Notes under the pieces: generated by a model | Database searches by the model: none | Told to the model about the DNA's origin: nothing | The model's input: the letters and a program-made list of their open reading frames with translations, nothing else | DNA from: Margaritifera margaritifera | Lineage: Eukaryota > Mollusca > Bivalvia > Unionida > Margaritiferidae | Length of the DNA stretch: 64,000 nucleotides | Direction of reading: 5' to 3' | Assembly (NCBI GenBank): GCA_029931535.1 | Contig: JAQPZY010001148.1 | Span: 1,246,001 to 1,310,000 of the forward strand | Shown: positions 62,200 through 64,000 of the stretch, piece by piece | Position numbering within the stretch: position 1 is the first letter of the stretch | Layout: every line of letters starts with the position of its first letter | Position numbers and translations under genes: made by a program

Positions 62200-64000
62200 A
62201 TTAAATGATATATTGACTGAATGATAAAATCAAAAACTTTTTGTAAGCTGTTTAACAATACATTACTGAAAGTGGCAGATTTAAAACAAAAGCAAAAAGA
62301 AAACCAAACAAGTTCCAACCCTACTTATCTAATAAGAGACTCAATGTACTGGCCGATTTTTCCACTCTTTTCCCTTTCTCACTTTCCTAACTTTTTTTAT
62401 TTTTAATGTCATTTTTATATATTCCATGTGTCCACATGATAGGGTTATGCACAAATATACTAGGAAAGTATTTTACACGGTACCTGTTACTTTTGTTTTT
62501 CGCTTTAATTCACCATCTGTAATACCTACTATTATTTCATTATTTATTATTATAACATTTGTCTGATCTACATGACAATTTGTCCGAATTGTGAATTTCA
62601 CAGTCCTGAAATTAGTCTACCTCAAGTTATGAAGACTAAATACGATAATAAGATAAATAATGAGTAATTATTATGTAAATCATCATTGTACATGTTTTGG
62701 CCACAACAGTAAAAATGTTAGACTCTACCCTAACCCCTTTAAAGACATGATTGTATATGAAACCCAATTTGTTGTCTCTAGCGACAAAATGCATTAATTG
62801 GTCTAGTCACTAATTATTGTTAATATAGAGTACATACTATATCAACAAAGTGTAATCAAATGTTAACGCTTTTAACTGTTAACAATAAATTGCTGCAAGA
62901 GCATAACGCGATACGCGACCCACGATTAATTCGGGAAAAGTTCATAGACAACCAGAAATAACGGATGCGATAGCTGTCCGGAAAAGCGGTATTGCAACTA
63001 ATACGTACCAGACACTTAAAAATACTATAACATTTTGTTTATTGTGACCAAAATGAATCTTTTGAAATATTCTTAATCAAATTTTAAAGGAATAATAATA
63101 ATAATAATAATAATAATCATAGAATAGTTGATATCTAATCACTATTACATTTCTTCTTCCTATTATTATTATTATTAGTATTACTATTATTATTATTATT
63201 ATTAGTATTAGTAGTAGTAGTAGTATCTAGATCATATATAATATCTGTGATATAATGCTACTGTGTACCGGCATTGGTATAGTTATATAAAGTCATTGTG
63301 TGCAACCCAATCCAGACTCAGTAGAAATAAATAAGAACAATTTCAAGCACTTGCTGATTTTAACAGCAGTTAGTTCATCAAATAAACGACTCAGTTGTGA
63401 CGTATGATAGGACTGCTTGCATTGTGCTGATTCGTTTCATAACATATAATTTTAGAGTCCAGATTAGTGAACAGAAATCGAAATATAAAGTTTTGATATA
63501 ATGATCATCTTATGTTTCTCAATTTAAATATTGTTTTCAAACAGCAACAATCACTAATCTTCTGCATCCAAAAACCTATTTTAGGCATGGGTTCATCGAT
63601 TTAAAGCATTAAATGAATCTTCTGTCATTTAGAGCCATGAAGCAGCATCCGTGTTATGGCTTGAAACGGATTGAAAAGAACAGATAAAAGTGCATGTTAT
63701 GTCATATAATCAATACAAGTAATTGGTTAGAATAATTAATTTCTTACCATCAAGAGAGAACGAGCAATAATACTTTTGCAAGTAGGTTTGCTATGAGTTA
63801 AACGTTTATTCTAAAGGGAGGGATATAATTGAGCTCCATAGTGGTCAGTGTTGATCATAATATTGTTTTCATACATTTTGGGCTTTCATATATATTTTCC
63901 TCCTTCACATAACTAGCGGGACATTAAATATAAAAAACCCAAATATTTATTATAAAGACATATTTGGTTGACGTCTTACGAGAATTCAACTGCCTGAATA
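62200..64000. other. No gene recognised; two ATT-type repeats
   Basis: (AAT)n at 63091-63117 and TTA/TAG-rich repeats at 63161-63225 are complementary and could form a hairpin. Otherwise no exon, RNA gene or transposon was seen up to the end of the window. Confidence 0.45.

Overview
This window looks like AT-rich, gene-poor nuclear DNA of an invertebrate animal. I think a lophotrochozoan, most likely a mollusc, is the best guess. The reasons are an intron-containing receptor guanylate cyclase exon, Penelope-like retroelements with a GIY-YIG domain, a decayed Jockey/CR1-type LINE, a tRNA-like SINE head, a TTA-flanked MITE, and very many micro- and minisatellites. Nothing looks bacterial or organellar. 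The species assignment is inference from repeat style, not proven.

Layout. 1-5.4 kb holds a disrupted Penelope-like element (PLE, minus strand, 1203-2945) that itself carries a 754-bp insert, then two short PLE-tail copies in head-to-head orientation (4985-5320). 7.1 kb has a 28-bp minisatellite and 11.1 kb another solo PLE tail. 17.7-18.1 kb carries the one confident host gene: the first coding exon of a membrane receptor guanylate cyclase (signal peptide plus start of the ligand-binding domain) ending in a perfect splice donor. No further exon of it was recognised downstream. 24.0-25.8 kb is a second PLE (minus strand) that keeps the end of the reverse transcriptase and an intact GIY-YIG reading frame, and ends in a perfect 55-bp fold-back. 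26.9-34.0 kb holds six minisatellites. 40.6-42.4 kb has a SINE head and a LINE remnant. 44.25-46.64 kb is a large satellite split by a 649-bp MITE. 49.6-51.7 kb is a ~53-copy array of a 40-bp unit. 53-62 kb has more minisatellites, a decayed ~150-bp tandem family, and three weak candidate exons (58.6, 59.5 and 62.0 kb).

How it fits together. Minisatellites occupy roughly one eighth of the window by my hand count, and (AT)n-type tracts occur at seventeen places. Nearly all long reading frames are by-products of these repeats. The most interesting recurrent signal is a hammerhead-ribozyme-like hairpin followed by a conserved tail. It is found at the 3' end of both PLEs and in solo copies, and usually runs straight into a microsatellite. 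This suggests that PLE tail insertion and microsatellite birth are linked here.
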